From assembly GCA_963556145.1 (NCBI GenBank), contig OY744464.1:3348001-3412000 (forward strand): DNA of 64,000 bases, written 5' to 3'. Positions 11,133-22,804 of this stretch are shown in pieces; position 1 is the first letter of the stretch, and every line of letters begins with the position of its first letter. Both the position numbers and the translations under genes were made by a program. The DNA comes from Hygrocybe punicea. Its lineage: Eukaryota > Basidiomycota > Agaricomycetes > Agaricales > Hygrophoraceae. The notes under the pieces are model-generated. The model was given only the letters and a program-made list of their open reading frames with translations. It was not told the DNA's origin and made no database searches.

Positions 11133-11408
11133 ATGACGATATTTACGACCACACGTGCATCGCAAACGTGCAGCAAGCTTTTGCCACATTTCCTTCGTCG
11201 TCACAACAAAATCTCAGGCCTCAGGGCTGTTCCGAATGTCCGATTCATCACTCGCTTAATGCTGGGGGCCAGGCCTCCTCGACGCACGTTTGCAATCGGT
11301 CGCCATCATGGCGCTTATTTCAGCACACGCAGGCGCCTTTCCCCACTGTTCTATGTCACGGAACCCCTCATTCCGATGATTCCTTCTTGCGAGGCAAATA
11401 TTATTTAG
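11133..11408 (+). CDS. possible small Arg-rich protein with presequence-like N-terminus
   Basis: A 91-codon frame with an ATG start. It is Arg/Thr/Ser-rich and nearly free of acidic residues (FLRRHNKISGLRAV, ARPPRRTFAIGRHHG), which resembles a mitochondrial targeting sequence, but no family is recognised. It lies 277 bp upstream of the divergent kinase start. It could be a first exon whose continuation I could not trace, or a chance frame. Confidence 0.28.
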   Translation: MTIFTTTRASQTCSKLLPHFLRRHNKISGLRAVPNVRFITRLMLGARPPRRTFAIGRHHGAYFSTRRRLSPLFYVTEPLIPMIPSCEANII

Positions 11409-11911
11409 CATTTGCCAATTCTTCTCCGTGCGACCGAATGGTCACAAGATTTCTCCACAGTCCCCACATATTTGTACGTACGATCGTCAAAGCCACAACG
11501 AAGAGTTTCTAAATCAAGGTCACCACCGATCGGAATCATCGGATACGCCAATCATCTAAACATTTGCGGCGACAAGGCAAAATATACGGAGCTTTGATCC
11601 GATTTCTCCGTTGCAGTACCATGCTCGTTGATATAATGATTCGGAGGCTTCACTGTGGAGAGTTTGGATTGATCTGTCGAGCTGGGTACTACAACTTTTC
11701 CGTTTAAATTCCATAGCTTCACGTTAAAAACAACTGCATATCGAGTCACCTGATCAGATGTAGATGAATAACAAGGTTTAAACTCAGATCACAAAAACAC
11801 TCTTCTTTTTTTCTTTCAACTTCCACCTCAACCTCCACCTGCCACCTCCTCTGCATTATCTAGGTTTACTGATTTGCTTTTGTTTTCACTACAAGTTTCT
11901 CAGTTCATACA
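11409..11911. other. intergenic, AT-rich towards 3'
   Basis: No supported gene. A pyrimidine-rich stretch with repeated 'cctccac' (about 11810-11860) ends in an AG and precedes a short open frame at 11912-12037 that stops at TGA 12038 in the same frame as the following gene. Confidence 0.35.
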
Positions 11912-12082
11912 ATGTTGCAGGTTGTCACTTCCTATGGACAAGAGTGTCCTATATCCAAATGCCTCCATGAATTTTTACCCCATTGTCAACAATCCACTCC
12001 ATCTATTCTCACACACCCAGGTGGGTTGGAAGTTGCATGACTTGAACAACTAGACAAATTTTATCAATGTCAGGCTGATGTG

Positions 12083-13559
12083 ATGCATGTTGAGAGTAAT
12101 GGGGCTGGTGACATGATTGACATGGAAGAAAATGTCAACCATCTCAGTGGAAAAGACAGAAAACCAACCTTGGAGGTGAGCCATAGATTTTTAATGCATA
12201 GTTTGTTCTCCACTTTAAGGTTGTCATTTCACAGCCAACTTCTACTCATTGTTTGCCAGTAGGGGACAGTTCAAATATAGCATTTACTCACGCTCAATAC
12301 CAGCTGGCTCCACCAATATCTCATACCAGGACCATACCCACTGGACCCTCAGAGGAAACTCTTGACACCGGTCCCAACCTGACTTCAAACCACCCCAGTC
12401 TCTCATACCATCCAGTTCTGCAAGACCCGGCTTCAGGATCAACAAGATATCCAAACTCATCCCATCCGACCTTTATAAACCACAATTCATCCTCCAACAG
12501 TCAACCCTCCATCACACGCTCACCGAACGTGTGCCAAGAAAGGATGGCTCTGGCTAAAGCCGCCCCATCCTGTTCTCAGTTTTTGAACATTTTTCGAAAG
12601 CCAGAGAAGCCCCGACCTGTGCACCCTAGTCGGGAACCAATCCTCCGAAATAACCTTCGTCACTTGACTTGTGCCCCTCCTCGGCAATGCTCCGAGGCAC
12701 GTAGAGTTGCCGTACGGACGGAGCTAGCATTGGATCAAGTTGGCTCGTCATGCCCAGAAGAGAAGAGACACAGGGAGCGAGACAAAGCAGTCAGGGCAAC
12801 GGAAGTTGCACTCCCAGAGAAAGTTGGTCACGACGATGGGCAGTCAGAGACGGAACGGTCTCATTTGGCCGAAGAGGAAAAGCGTGATATCAATTCTGGC
12901 ACGAGGAAAGTCTTCAAGGTGAGAAAGTCTCAAAAAACTATGCTCACGCTTCTCTTTCTCATCTCGTCTCCAGGCGAATACAAACACGCAGCCCGGCGTT
13001 GGCTCATGTGGAGCGGAACCAATTGTTGCCTCAAAAGGTGCTTCGCCAGCGCCACTGCGAATGAGCCATGTCAAACGAAAACAGAATGACAATAAGTCCC
13101 ACCGAGATCTTGGCGCACCATGGATTGGGCCAAAAAGAGCTAGAGCTGTAACCCTAGCAGCTGCAACACAGTGGGCAAGCGAACTGGGAACTTTCGAATA
13201 CCTCGAACAAACAGGCAGGATGGACGGCGAGAGCTTGATAAGACTGGTGAAGCTCTTGGACCGGATTGACCTACAGAAATCGGCTATATCTGCAGAGATC
13301 TTGAAGGAAACACGGCTGGCAAAGAAGCTCAGGCCGTTCCTACAACACAATGCTTTTGGTTGGGAATCTCAGCAAAAGACAATCAAGGTCCTCGAATTTT
13401 GGGGTCTCCCACATTCACAGGACCAGTAGGTACAAGGCACGACTCCGGCATGCATATGTCGAGTTACTAGTAGAATCTAATATTCCATCACTGGTTCTCA
13501 CAAAGAACCGTGGTGGATCGTTTGCATCAGTATCCACTAAGCAGAATGGAAAAACATGA
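12083..13559 (+). CDS. unknown protein with a TFIIS-N/LEDGF-like helical C-terminal region
   Basis: Four exons fit one frame: 12083-12175, 12235-12918, 12974-13387 and 13437-13559 (438 codons). The N-terminal half is Ser/Pro/Thr-rich and disordered; the middle is charged (PEEKRHRERDKAVRATEV, AEEEKRDINSG), ending in a KRK basic patch (likely nuclear). The C-terminal part reads WIGPKRARAVTLAAATQWAS, then SLIRLVKLLDRIDLQKSAIS, ILKETRLAKKLRPFLQHNAF and ARLRHAYVELLVESNIPSLV. The L..LL..I...S..IL..T.L.K.L pattern matches TFIIS N-terminal/LEDGF-type domains, so a chromatin or transcription role is possible but inferred. The last intron is chosen as 13388-13436; without it the protein ends a few residues later. 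The gene is convergent with the forkhead gene, 25 bp apart. Confidence 0.6.
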
Positions 13560-13584
13560 CGCAAGAAGGGAATGCGTTGTTTGA

Positions 13585-15696
13585 TCACCCGATAATATCA
13601 GTAGTAACGGTTGTGTTAGGTATATCCAATCTTCTCTTCTTCACTGCGGGAGCATCTGAAAAATCCGAATCGTCCACGATGATAATACGTTCTGAGTCTT
13701 CCTCTCCAACAGCTGCCCTAACCTCCACCATTGGAATGGGAACGGGCGGCTTTGCGTCCACAATAGTGGGTACTAGGCCATTTGTTGGTGGATGCATGTA
13801 TTGCGCTGGTCCGTTGTCTACATCTCGGTTGGGCTGTGACTGCGAATTCCTTGAGGGAAGTGGAGCCGTGGTAAACGGTCCCGAAATAAGATGCGGGACT
13901 TTACCGTCTGTCGACCCGCTGACCTCGACGGTCGCAGAGGTCCCTTCGCTTCGCTTCCTTTCATTACCACGGCTTCTTTTCGGTAGGCCACGACCCCGTC
14001 CTCTTCCCCGTCCACATTCTCGCTTCTTCAGTCTCTGTTCCTTCAAAAACCTTGCAATATATCCTTGAAGAATCTCTAGCGCCTTCTGCGCACCTAGAGA
14101 TTCTAGTTCTTTGACCTGCTCTGCGGAGAGGTGAGAGAACACGTCCGGGTTGAGGATGAGAGTACTCTCGTGTAAGACAATAGCGGTCGATGTTAATGGG
14201 GCAGGATTAGTTGGGTCCGTGGGTAACGACGAGGAAGGATGTGAAGCTGGAATGGGACCGACCACGATGGGTATATAAAGTGATGGGGGAAGAGGTGGTG
14301 TGCTTAGTGTGGATACTGTCTCTGGATGCGAAACAGCGAGATTGGAGTTCGGTTCTTGGGGGAAATACTCCGATTTGACCAGGTTCGGAGGTACGGAGTT
14401 ATGCGGACATGGTAACGAAGCTGTGACCGTCGAAACAGACGGAGTAGAAGTCTTCAGAGTAAGTGGAGTAGAAGTCAATGGCGGTGGCAATGTTGCCCCT
14501 GTCAAGTCCCCCTTAACACTTCTTCTCAATGGCGGGTCGAGAAGCGATGCACCTCCTTTGTCTTTCTTCTTGAACGACTTTCCATCCTTTCCACCTCCAT
14601 TGTCCTGCAATTTACCACCTTGACCTTTCGCGTCTTGCTCCTCGAATATGTGCTCAAACTTCTCATCTACAGACCAAAAGAATCCCTTGCCCCTGCCACC
14701 CGCGCACCGTTCCATCTTTTTAAATGCACGGTTGGAGGATAAGTTGTGGCGAACAGAACTCTGAATTTGCTTTAGTGTTCGTCTTCAACTTGACAGATGT
14801 AGTAACTAGAACACATACCTGCCAACCCGCGTCATTATATTTATACCAATCGAAAGCTTCTATGATCCATTGGCTAATTTCTTGTAGCGTCGCTTTACCC
14901 CCGATTGCTTTGATTGCTCGATAACATAATTGGGCATAAGTTAGTTGTGGTCTGGGTGGCATATCTGCAGGCTTGGGCATCGGTAACGGCTCAGGGTTGG
15001 CTTTCTTCCGTTTCTTGACGTTGGTCTTGGATTTACCAATAGCGTTGGGGTTTGAAAGTTGAGGCTCAGAGAGTGGGGGAATCTTCGGCAGTGGACGCGG
15101 TAATGTGGCGGGCGGCGGAGAACGAGACGGTATAGATGAGGGAGGTGAGATGGAGGTGATATCCACAGACGGAGAACGCGGTCGATTTGCAGACGAATGA
15201 GAACTCGGGGAAGGGGAGTCCTCTGGTGCAGGCGGTGGTGGTAGTACAAAATGAAATGTCCTGGAAGCTATCTGAATCTGTGATCTAACCAGGTGTCAGG
15301 TATATATCACAAGGGATATATAATAACGCACCGTTCACTCAAAGACACCTTACTGCCGCTGCCCGACCATACACCATCGACCCAGGCGCCATTCCTGCCG
15401 ATAACCAAGAGCACAAAGCGCTCCTCCTCTTCTTCATACTCGATCTTGGCGTGTAGTCGCGATACGCTCTTGAGTAGACCAAGATCAACATCAACTTGAG
15501 TCGAGTCAGAAGAGGAGGGGCTGGTGGTGGGAATACAGCGGCGACCAATGGTGACTGAGAGTGTTTGAAGATAATACGTGAAGTCCGGAAATATGAGGCT
15601 GTAATATGCGCTGATCTTCTCCTGTTCAACTTCAGGCTTCATGGCGAGCTCGGTGTGGTCGGTTGCTTGAGGTGAACCAGTGGTCCTAGCGTCCAT
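13585..15696 (-). CDS. FHA + forkhead transcription factor (Fkh1/Fkh2-like)
   Basis: Cell-cycle-type transcription factor that binds DNA by a winged helix and phospho-threonine partners by an FHA domain. Exons 15696-15332, 15284-14819 and 14760-13585 give 668 residues. The FHA domain is near the N-terminus: YYLQTLSVTIGRR, SRLHAKIEYEEEEERFVL, GRNGAWVDG, then across intron 1 SERSQIQIASRTFHFVLPPP. A Pro-rich linker and basic patch (TNVKKRKKANP) lead to the forkhead: LTYAQLCYRAIKAIGG, ATLQEISQWIIEAFDWYK, then across intron 2 the recognition helix SSVRHNLSSNRAFKK and GKGFFWSVDEKFEHIFEE. The C-terminal half is disordered, with a helical segment and a basic GRGRGRG.PKRSRG stretch. Domain order matches Fkh2/FOXK proteins. 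Start chosen as the first ATG before the FHA fold. Confidence 0.92.
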
Positions 15697-15837
15697 GACA
15701 AGGGAAACACGGTAGCACTTGTCTAGAGAGAGAAGAACGTGTGTGTTCGGCTGGGCGCGGAGCCACAACCGTGGCAGAGTGACACCGTGACATTGTGACT
15801 GACAGTGAATGTGCCAGTGCCAGTGGTTGTCACCGAA
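15697..15837. promoter_or_regulatory. divergent promoter, forkhead / MTFP1
   Basis: 141 bp between the two divergent start codons, with a 'gacagtgaatgtgccagtgcc' type direct repeat near 15799-15823. A shared bidirectional promoter is inferred from spacing. Confidence 0.45.
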
Positions 15838-16614
15838 ATGTCGACCACGAAGCCTCTGACAGCGAAAGCCCAAGACGGTATCGACCGCCTTGCAGACCGC
15901 GAGGTCGACTCTACAGACTCAGAGCTCCGATACTTGGCTTACGGTGCTCGTCTCAGGACAGCAATTCGAGCAGGGTCTCGATACATTGCATATGTACAAA
16001 ATTATCTGTTTTCCTATCGTTGATCCTTCTGAGGTTGATTTAGACCAGTGATGTCGGCGAAGCGTTCCGTCCCGTTGTCTCACCCTGGGTCGTTACTGCT
16101 GCCTACGGCGTTTCGTGGCTATATCTGGGAGGGTCAGCTTGAATTTTTAGTTCCGAGCGCCTCTGCAGAATCTCACCATACTGTATCTAACAACAGGGAT
16201 GTCAGTTACGAAGCATACAAAGCTCACAGACGTGGGCCTTCCCCTATGGAAGCGTCTCACTTCTCCGAACCTACACGGATAGGAATGGTTGCCGCGAAGC
16301 GCGCGACATTTCAATCTATTGCTTCAATGTAAGTCTGTCATGATTTAGCGTCGCCTATGCATACACGAGTGACAGAATTCTCCAGGGCTCTCCCAGCATT
16401 CACGATTCACACCGCTGTACTTCAGGCTAAGAAGGCTTTCAAAAACGTGCGGAATCCGCGTCTGCAAGCCTGGGGTCCAACTCTTACCGGCTTGGCGATT
16501 GTGCCTATTCTTCCCTACCTCTTTGACCATCCTGTTGAGGAATTGACGGATCCAGCTTTTGAATGGATGGAGGAGAAGATTATTGCTCATCAAGAAGCCA
16601 GGAATAAGTCGTAA
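15838..16614 (+). CDS. MTFP1: mitochondrial fission process protein 1 homologue
   Basis: Inner mitochondrial membrane protein of the MTP18/MTFP1 family, linked to fission and membrane dynamics. Four exons (15838-15993, 16044-16132, 16197-16328, 16386-16614) give 201 residues in exact phase. Recognisable segments: RYLAYGARLRTAIRAGSRYI, TSDVGEAFRPVVSPWVVTAA, GVSWLYLGGDVSYEAYKAHR, EPTRIGMVAAKRATFQSIAS, ALPAFTIHTAVLQAKKAF, WGPTLTGLAIVPILPYLFDH and a C-terminal helix FEWMEEKIIAH. The family's hydrophobic segments fall around residues 70-90, 130-150 and 165-185. All splice junctions restore conserved residues, for example Y|TSDVG. Firm call. Confidence 0.93.
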
Positions 16615-16801
16615 TGCCGGCCCGTCATATTATAAACGGAGTCCATCTCGGCCATGCTTGTACCGTGGCTACTATCATCGCCCCCAACTGTTCTTAACCG
16701 GCCTGTCGTAGAGCGATTGACCAGTTGGAAGTGAATCAATAAGCAGAAGCAATTTAATCACGCACGCTACGAATGAATTGCCTCTACAATTCAAACAATC
16801 A

Positions 16802-18447
16802 CTACAGTGTTTGTCGACCCAGTGCAAGCGGTATCGAGCTGATAGAGCTGGGAGGGATCAGGCCAACTTCTGTCACGACAGCTGTAATACTTGAGGGGGG
16901 TGTCAAATCATATAGTGGGTTGAGAACCTCCAGATTCGGATTGCCATTCAAAAGTAGGGACTGCAGTGGTAGGGGAGGGAAAGACGTCGAGAGGTGGGTG
17001 GGAAGGACTGTGTCGCCGATTAGAAGAATATTACACCGCTGAAGAACAACAAAGCGGACCTAATTCATTTTTAGTGAAACTATCCAACTGAACTCCTTCC
17101 GAGAACTTGTACGTCTCACAACACACAACGACCGGTATCGAGTGTTGCTTTGCCATCATCGCTACCAAAGCTGTCCCAGCCCGAGAAAAAACGGCACCGT
17201 TTGAGTGCAGCGAGTGGGCTCCCACGAACACGGTCGAAACTTCAGTAATGATAGATCCAATAGCCGGAAGAAGAAGGTATGTACATGATATACCGGCCGA
17301 TGAAAGCACAGAAAGCAATTTCTTGCCTTGGAACGAGGGTCAAATTATTATTCGGCTTCAATAATAAATGGTAAAAAAAAATCTACCTTCCAGCATTGGC
17401 CGAGAATCAACGACGATTACAGAGAACCTTTTCCCTTCAGCGTGAGTTCCAAGCAACACCTTTTCCACAACGGACGATCTGGAATACTTAGTAGATTATC
17501 TCAAAAGAATAACACCGCCCATACCTGGCATAGGTCAGTATGGTATCACCCTCCTTGATTTTCTTTCCAGCAAGATCTTGTATAACCTGGTCCGCAATGA
17601 TAATTCTATCGCGGATATAATCATCTATCTTGCGACACAACATATCCTTTGCCTGATAATCGAACAAGTATATTGAATATCGCAGAAACGCAATAAATAC
17701 AGTGTATCTGGACTAACATCCTGTTCAGGCATATCAATGTCTGATCCACTGATTTCTAGCTTCAGCTGCCGAATAGCATTGCCCATGGTTACAGACATGG
17801 GTCTTGCAGAGACCAGGTGGGTTATTTGCGGGGACAGATGAGTAACGAGGTGACGGGATAGGGTGTTGTTTGTGGGTGTGGAATAATCTTGGATAACCTA
17901 GTGGTGAATAAGAAATCTTTGGAGAACAACCCACAGGGAACATCAAACGCACAATTTTAATTGCAGTCAACGTCGCTATACATCGCGCGTTAGCTCCGGC
18001 TATCTTAAATTCGGAAAAGAGAAGTCCTAAGCGTATGATAGAAGGATGAACGTTGCCTTTCACGGCGCTATTGACTTGTTTCGGTAGCCCAAAGTGAGAG
18101 AATATTCTGAGGCCACGAGACTTTTCTTCACGATCATCAGGAATGGAGACTATCCCCATTTTCGCGCTGATATCACTACTCCTCCCCACTGTCTTCTTCG
18201 GCCCAGAGGTAGAAAGGGTATTCGAAGTTTTCTGGCCGCTAGAGGCGACAGCTTTCTTGGCTTCTTTGGCTGCGCGTTGTTTCTCCTGTAGTTCCCTTCG
18301 CTCTGCCTTTGTATCTTTTTGTGATTTAGGAGGTTGTAAGCTAGGTGGTTCCCCGTTTGTAGATGTATGTGGTGACTTCGACCGGGTGGGCATTGTCAGT
18401 GTATGGTATTGACTCGGATTCGGAGTCACTTTGGGACAGAGGCTCAT
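16802..18447 (-). CDS. GCD2: translation initiation factor eIF2B subunit delta
   Basis: Regulatory subunit of eIF2B, the nucleotide exchange factor for eIF2 that controls general translation under stress. The N-terminus is a basic/charged tail (KAERRELQEKQRAAKEAKKA), followed by SHFGLPKQVNSAVKGNVHP, across an intron VIQDYSTPTNNTLSRHLVTH, and ITHLVSARPMSVTMGNAIRQ. The C-terminal Rossmann-like domain includes GTHAEGKRFSVIVVDSRPML, GISCTYLLLPAIGSIITEVS, FVGAHSLHSNGAVFSRAGTA, VPVVVCCETYKFSEGVQLDS and the conserved end NPLYDLTPPSSITAVVTEVG, IPPSSISSI. About six exons with short introns. Stop TAG at 16802-16804; a second possible start Met lies at 18394. Divergent from RAT1. Confidence 0.92.
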
Positions 18448-18560
18448 GTGATCGTGGGAGTATTCTCAGTCGCTGACGTCCAAACATCACCAGTTTCCTT
18501 TCAACTAACCATTCTACGAAACTTCAGCAACCTATCCTAATTTGAAGTGGCGAGGCAGCT
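18448..18560. promoter_or_regulatory. divergent promoter, eIF2B-delta / RAT1
   Basis: 113 bp between start codons of two constitutive genes. No defined element is recognised beyond the close spacing. Confidence 0.45.
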
Positions 18561-21500
18561 ATGGTGCGTATCATTCCAATTGACCTCGTCTTTTTCTAAC
18601 ATTACCTGTCAGGGTGTCCCAGCACTTTTCCGTTGGCTTAGCAAAAAATATTCCAAGATCAGTAAGTAATCAATGGATCAGAGGGGGGGGGTCACTTTTT
18701 GACAGGCGCCTTAGTTTATCCTGTGGAGGAGGAAGAGGAAGGTAAAATTCCGGACGAAGAGGGCAATAACATTGTCATTCCCGTCGATATTACTCGACCT
18801 AACCCAAATGGAACGGAGTTCGACAACCTCTATCTAGACATGAATGGTATCGTAAGTATATAGGTGTATACCATTTTTCGTTACTGCTGACATTTATGAA
18901 GGTCCATCCTTGTACTCACCCAGAGGGCAAGGTGACAATAGATCCATACGAGTCTGATTCAAAATTGATTTATTTTGCAGCCAGCTCCAGAGAACGAAGA
19001 AGATATGATGGTCGAAATATTTAAATACACCGAACGGATAGTGGCGATGATCAGGCCGAGAAATTTGCTTTTCATGGCAATCGGTGAGTTTGTCTTGGAT
19101 GGTGTTTGTATAAGCCTTCATGTTCTTTACAGATGGCGTCGCCCCCAGGGCTAAAATGAACCAACAACGATCAAGGCGTTTCCGTTCTGCCCAAGAAGCG
19201 AAGGAGAAAGAAGAAGCTCGGAAAGAAGCTGTGTCCATGTGGGAAGGTTTGCACACATTTATAATTATCGTCAAAATTTCTGACTTTTCATCTGTTTCCT
19301 CAGCTATGGGTAAGGAACTGAGCGAGGAGGAAAAGAACAAAGAGTCCTGGGACTCGAACGCTATCACCCCTGGAACTCCTTTTATGGACTTATTGGCCTC
19401 CTCTTTACGATACTGGGTTGTGCAAAAGATCAACACGGATCCCGGATGGAAGCAGGTAATTTTAAAGGGCGTCTCTGTGACCTTAGCGTGACTTTTCTAC
19501 CAGATGCAAGTGATCATTTCGGATGCTAGTGTCCCGGGAGAGGGTGAACATAAAATAATGGACTTCATCAGGCGTCAACGCACAAATCCCGGACATAATC
19601 CTAATACTCGGCATGTGATTTATGGGTTGGTTCGTGAATTACGAATATCCTCTAGCCTTTGTCACGCTCACTACCATTTTCAAGGACGCCGATCTTATCA
19701 TGCTTGCTCTGGCAACACATGAACCTCACTTTAGGGTGCTTCGGGAAGACGTTTTCTTCATGGATGGCAGTTCCACGGCGTGCCGAATATGCGGGCAGGA
19801 AGGACACTATGCCGCTCAGTGTACTGGAGTGAAAGCAGAAATAAAAAAGACCCCTACAGAAAAAAAACCGTTCATCTTCCTCGATGTTGCTATCCTGCGC
19901 GAATATCTGGAAGTCGAGCTCAATGTTTCTCAAGCGCCATTTCTTTTCAATCTGGAACAAGCTATTGATGACTGGGTACTGCTCATTTTCTTTGTCGGCA
20001 ATGATTTCCTCCCCCATCTGCCGTCGCTTGAGATTCGAGAAGGCGCTATTGATACTCTGCTGAGGATTTGGAAACAGGAATTGCCTAGAATGGGCGGATA
20101 TCTAACGAATCATGGTCAAATTGAGCTATCTCGAGCACAGATCATTCTTGAGGGTCTTTCCCAACGAGAAGATGAAATATTTCGCCGGAGACGTGAAGGT
20201 CAGTTCCCATTGTCAGAAAGTTGTTTCAATGTATTGACGATCTGTGCTTATTAGCTGAAGAGCGCCAAGATCAGAATGCAAAGCGCCGTAAGCTGGAGGT
20301 TCAAAGTACCAAAAATGGGGACTCGAAAGGTCCTTCCCCTACTCCCTTAACTGTACCTCCAACTGCACCTTCCGTGTCTCCCATCCATCCATCATTACCC
20401 CAACGACCTGCATATGATTTCGCTGCCAATGCAGATTCGATTGGCTTTGGAGCACCCCCTACCGCTCAGTCAATCCAGAACATACCTACTGCCACACAAG
20501 CGTTGGCTGGGTCAAATCGTGATATAGTTGCAAATCGTCGAGCGATCAGGATGGCTAACATGAGCGCGGCTGAGATGCTCAAAGCAGAACTATCTGGTCT
20601 TGCTCCTGTTAAGCCTAATCTTTCATTACCACCAAAGCCTATATCATTACCAGCCGCAGACCCGAATTTGACAACGAGATCCTTTTCTTCCTCCGTGTCA
20701 TTGCTTGAAGCCTCGCAGATGAGCATGGACTCCCATGTCAACTCCAATGAAGTTCCTGGTCTGGGAACTCATGCCACATTGGGACATGCTAAAGTAGTCG
20801 ATACTCTTGCTGAAGAAGATTTGGATGCCGATGGAGAACCTGATCCAGATGCACATTCTACAAGAAATAGTAACAATATCCAAGAGTCCCCGGAGGGTGT
20901 TAAGCGGAAATATGATGAGATCGAGGACGACTCGGATGACAACATTGCCTTGGACGAGGATGACGCACCTGTTAATGCTGCTTTAGCATTGAAGTTTAAT
21001 CCCGACGGCACAGTAGAACAGGAGGATACTGTCAAGTATATGATATTTCCTATCGCGCTAACAATCCTAATTCACGATCTTGTGCCCAGGTTGTGGGAGC
21101 CAGGCTATAGGGAACGTTATTATCGTCAGAAGTTTGGCATCGAGCTTAGCGATACGAGCTTCCGGAAAGAGTATGCATTAGTCTTCCTATCTTAACATGC
21201 TACCTCTGATCAATCATATAGCTTGACAACGTGTTATATCCAAGGTCTAGCCTGGGTTTTGCATTATTACTACCAGGGGGTTTGTCTCGATGTGGCAATT
21301 CTATTTTATCGCTGATCATCCCACTAGACACCTTCTTGGCAATGGTTTTATCCGTACCATTTCGCACCTTTTGCGGCCGACTTTGTTGAAGTCAACAAGA
21401 CGGACATTCAGTTCGAGATCGGCCAACCATTCAAGCCTTTCGAACAATTAATGGGTGTATTTCCGGCAGCTAGGTTTGTACTTACCATCCGACCGCGGAT

Positions 21501-22625
21501 CACAATAGCGAATAATAACCTTGACTTAGCCGAAAACACATCCCTGAAGTTTTCCAGTCACTTATGGTTGAAAAAGACTCCCCTATTATCGATTTCTACC
21601 CACCGACCTTCGAGATTGACATGAATGGGAAAAAAATGGCATGGCAAGGTGTCGCACTATTACCCTTCATCGACGAGAAGCGTCTCCTGGACGCTATGGC
21701 GACTGCATACCCCAATTTAACGGAAGAAGAACGCCGTCGCAATCGGTGGGGGAATAATGTTATGTTTGCTTCCGACGAGCACCCGCTGTATCCATTCTTT
21801 GAGCAACTATTTGGCAAAAGGAAGAAACAGGATGTAAGTTTCCTTGGCTCAAGTGTGCTTCTTCCTTGACTGATTGGGTTATAGCCAGTACCAATTGAAA
21901 AATCTTTGAGCAATGGCATCAGCGGCACAGTCCTTCCGAACCCTGACTGCTTGCCAGGTTCAACATACTACTCCCCGCTGACGGCGAAGAATTTGCAAGA
22001 CATAAAAAGTGACCGCTCGCTCTCGGTGCTCTATTTCTTTCCGAAGCAGCGCTCTCCACACCAATCCGTGCTGCTACCTGGCGTGAAGAGAGGACCTCGC
22101 ATACTATCGTCAGCAGATCTGGAATCTGCCAGATATGGTGGACGCGGCCGAGGTCGTGGTGGGGATCGGAGCCGCGGTCGTGGCAGTGGCCCACCCGATC
22201 GAGCGCAAAGTTCATTCTATTCTCGTCCTACGACCTATGGCCCTAGCTCTTATAGTGCCGACAGGGGATACAGCGGTCGCGGGAGCAACTCCTATCAACA
22301 AAATCCTTATCCTCCGTCACAATCTAGACCACCTTATCAGTCTCCACAGCCGAGTGGTGTGTATGGCTCAGGTGGTAGACCTCAAGATTACGGTGGACGG
22401 AATCACTACGGAGCTTATCATCATTCCGACACGCCTTCAAGAGGTGGCTCCCAGAATTACAACTCATACGGTTCACCTTATGGACAATATGAATATGGCA
22501 GTGGATATGGCGGTTATGGTAGCCAGATTTCTGCCAACGGGAGATTTGGATATAACAGTACGAGTCGAGGCGGCACTAGCTTCAACGGCCCACCGCGATC
22601 GAGAGGACGAGGGGGATGGCAATGA
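18561..22625 (+). CDS. RAT1: nuclear 5'-3' exoribonuclease Rat1/Xrn2
   Basis: Processive 5'-3' RNase that acts in transcription termination and rRNA/snoRNA processing in the nucleus. The start codon alone forms exon 1 (ATG|gtgcgt, 18561), followed by [17 protein letters not shown] and the Mg-binding core [15 protein letters not shown]. Further conserved blocks are [38 protein letters not shown], a zinc knuckle [14 protein letters not shown] (about 19774-19815), [20 protein letters not shown], then after a Ser/Pro/acidic linker RYYRQKFGI and [19 protein letters not shown]. The C-terminus (22100-22620) is a Gly/Arg/Tyr-rich tail ([21 protein letters not shown]) that may bind RNA or phase-separate. 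The zinc knuckle distinguishes Rat1 from cytoplasmic Xrn1. One small intron carries a run of nine G (18681-18690). Confidence 0.94.
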
Positions 22626-22804
22626 ACTCCGTAGATGTTTATAAACACTTCTGTTCATATAGTCCCCAGGAATTATGGCGATCAGGTAGAATCAGTGCTT
22701 TCGTTACATGTACACTTTTAAGATACAAAACGGAGGAAATGTCGTCTCTTCTCAGGATGATGGTACACATTTGTCAACACAGGCAAGAAAATCAAAGTAC
22801 AAGA

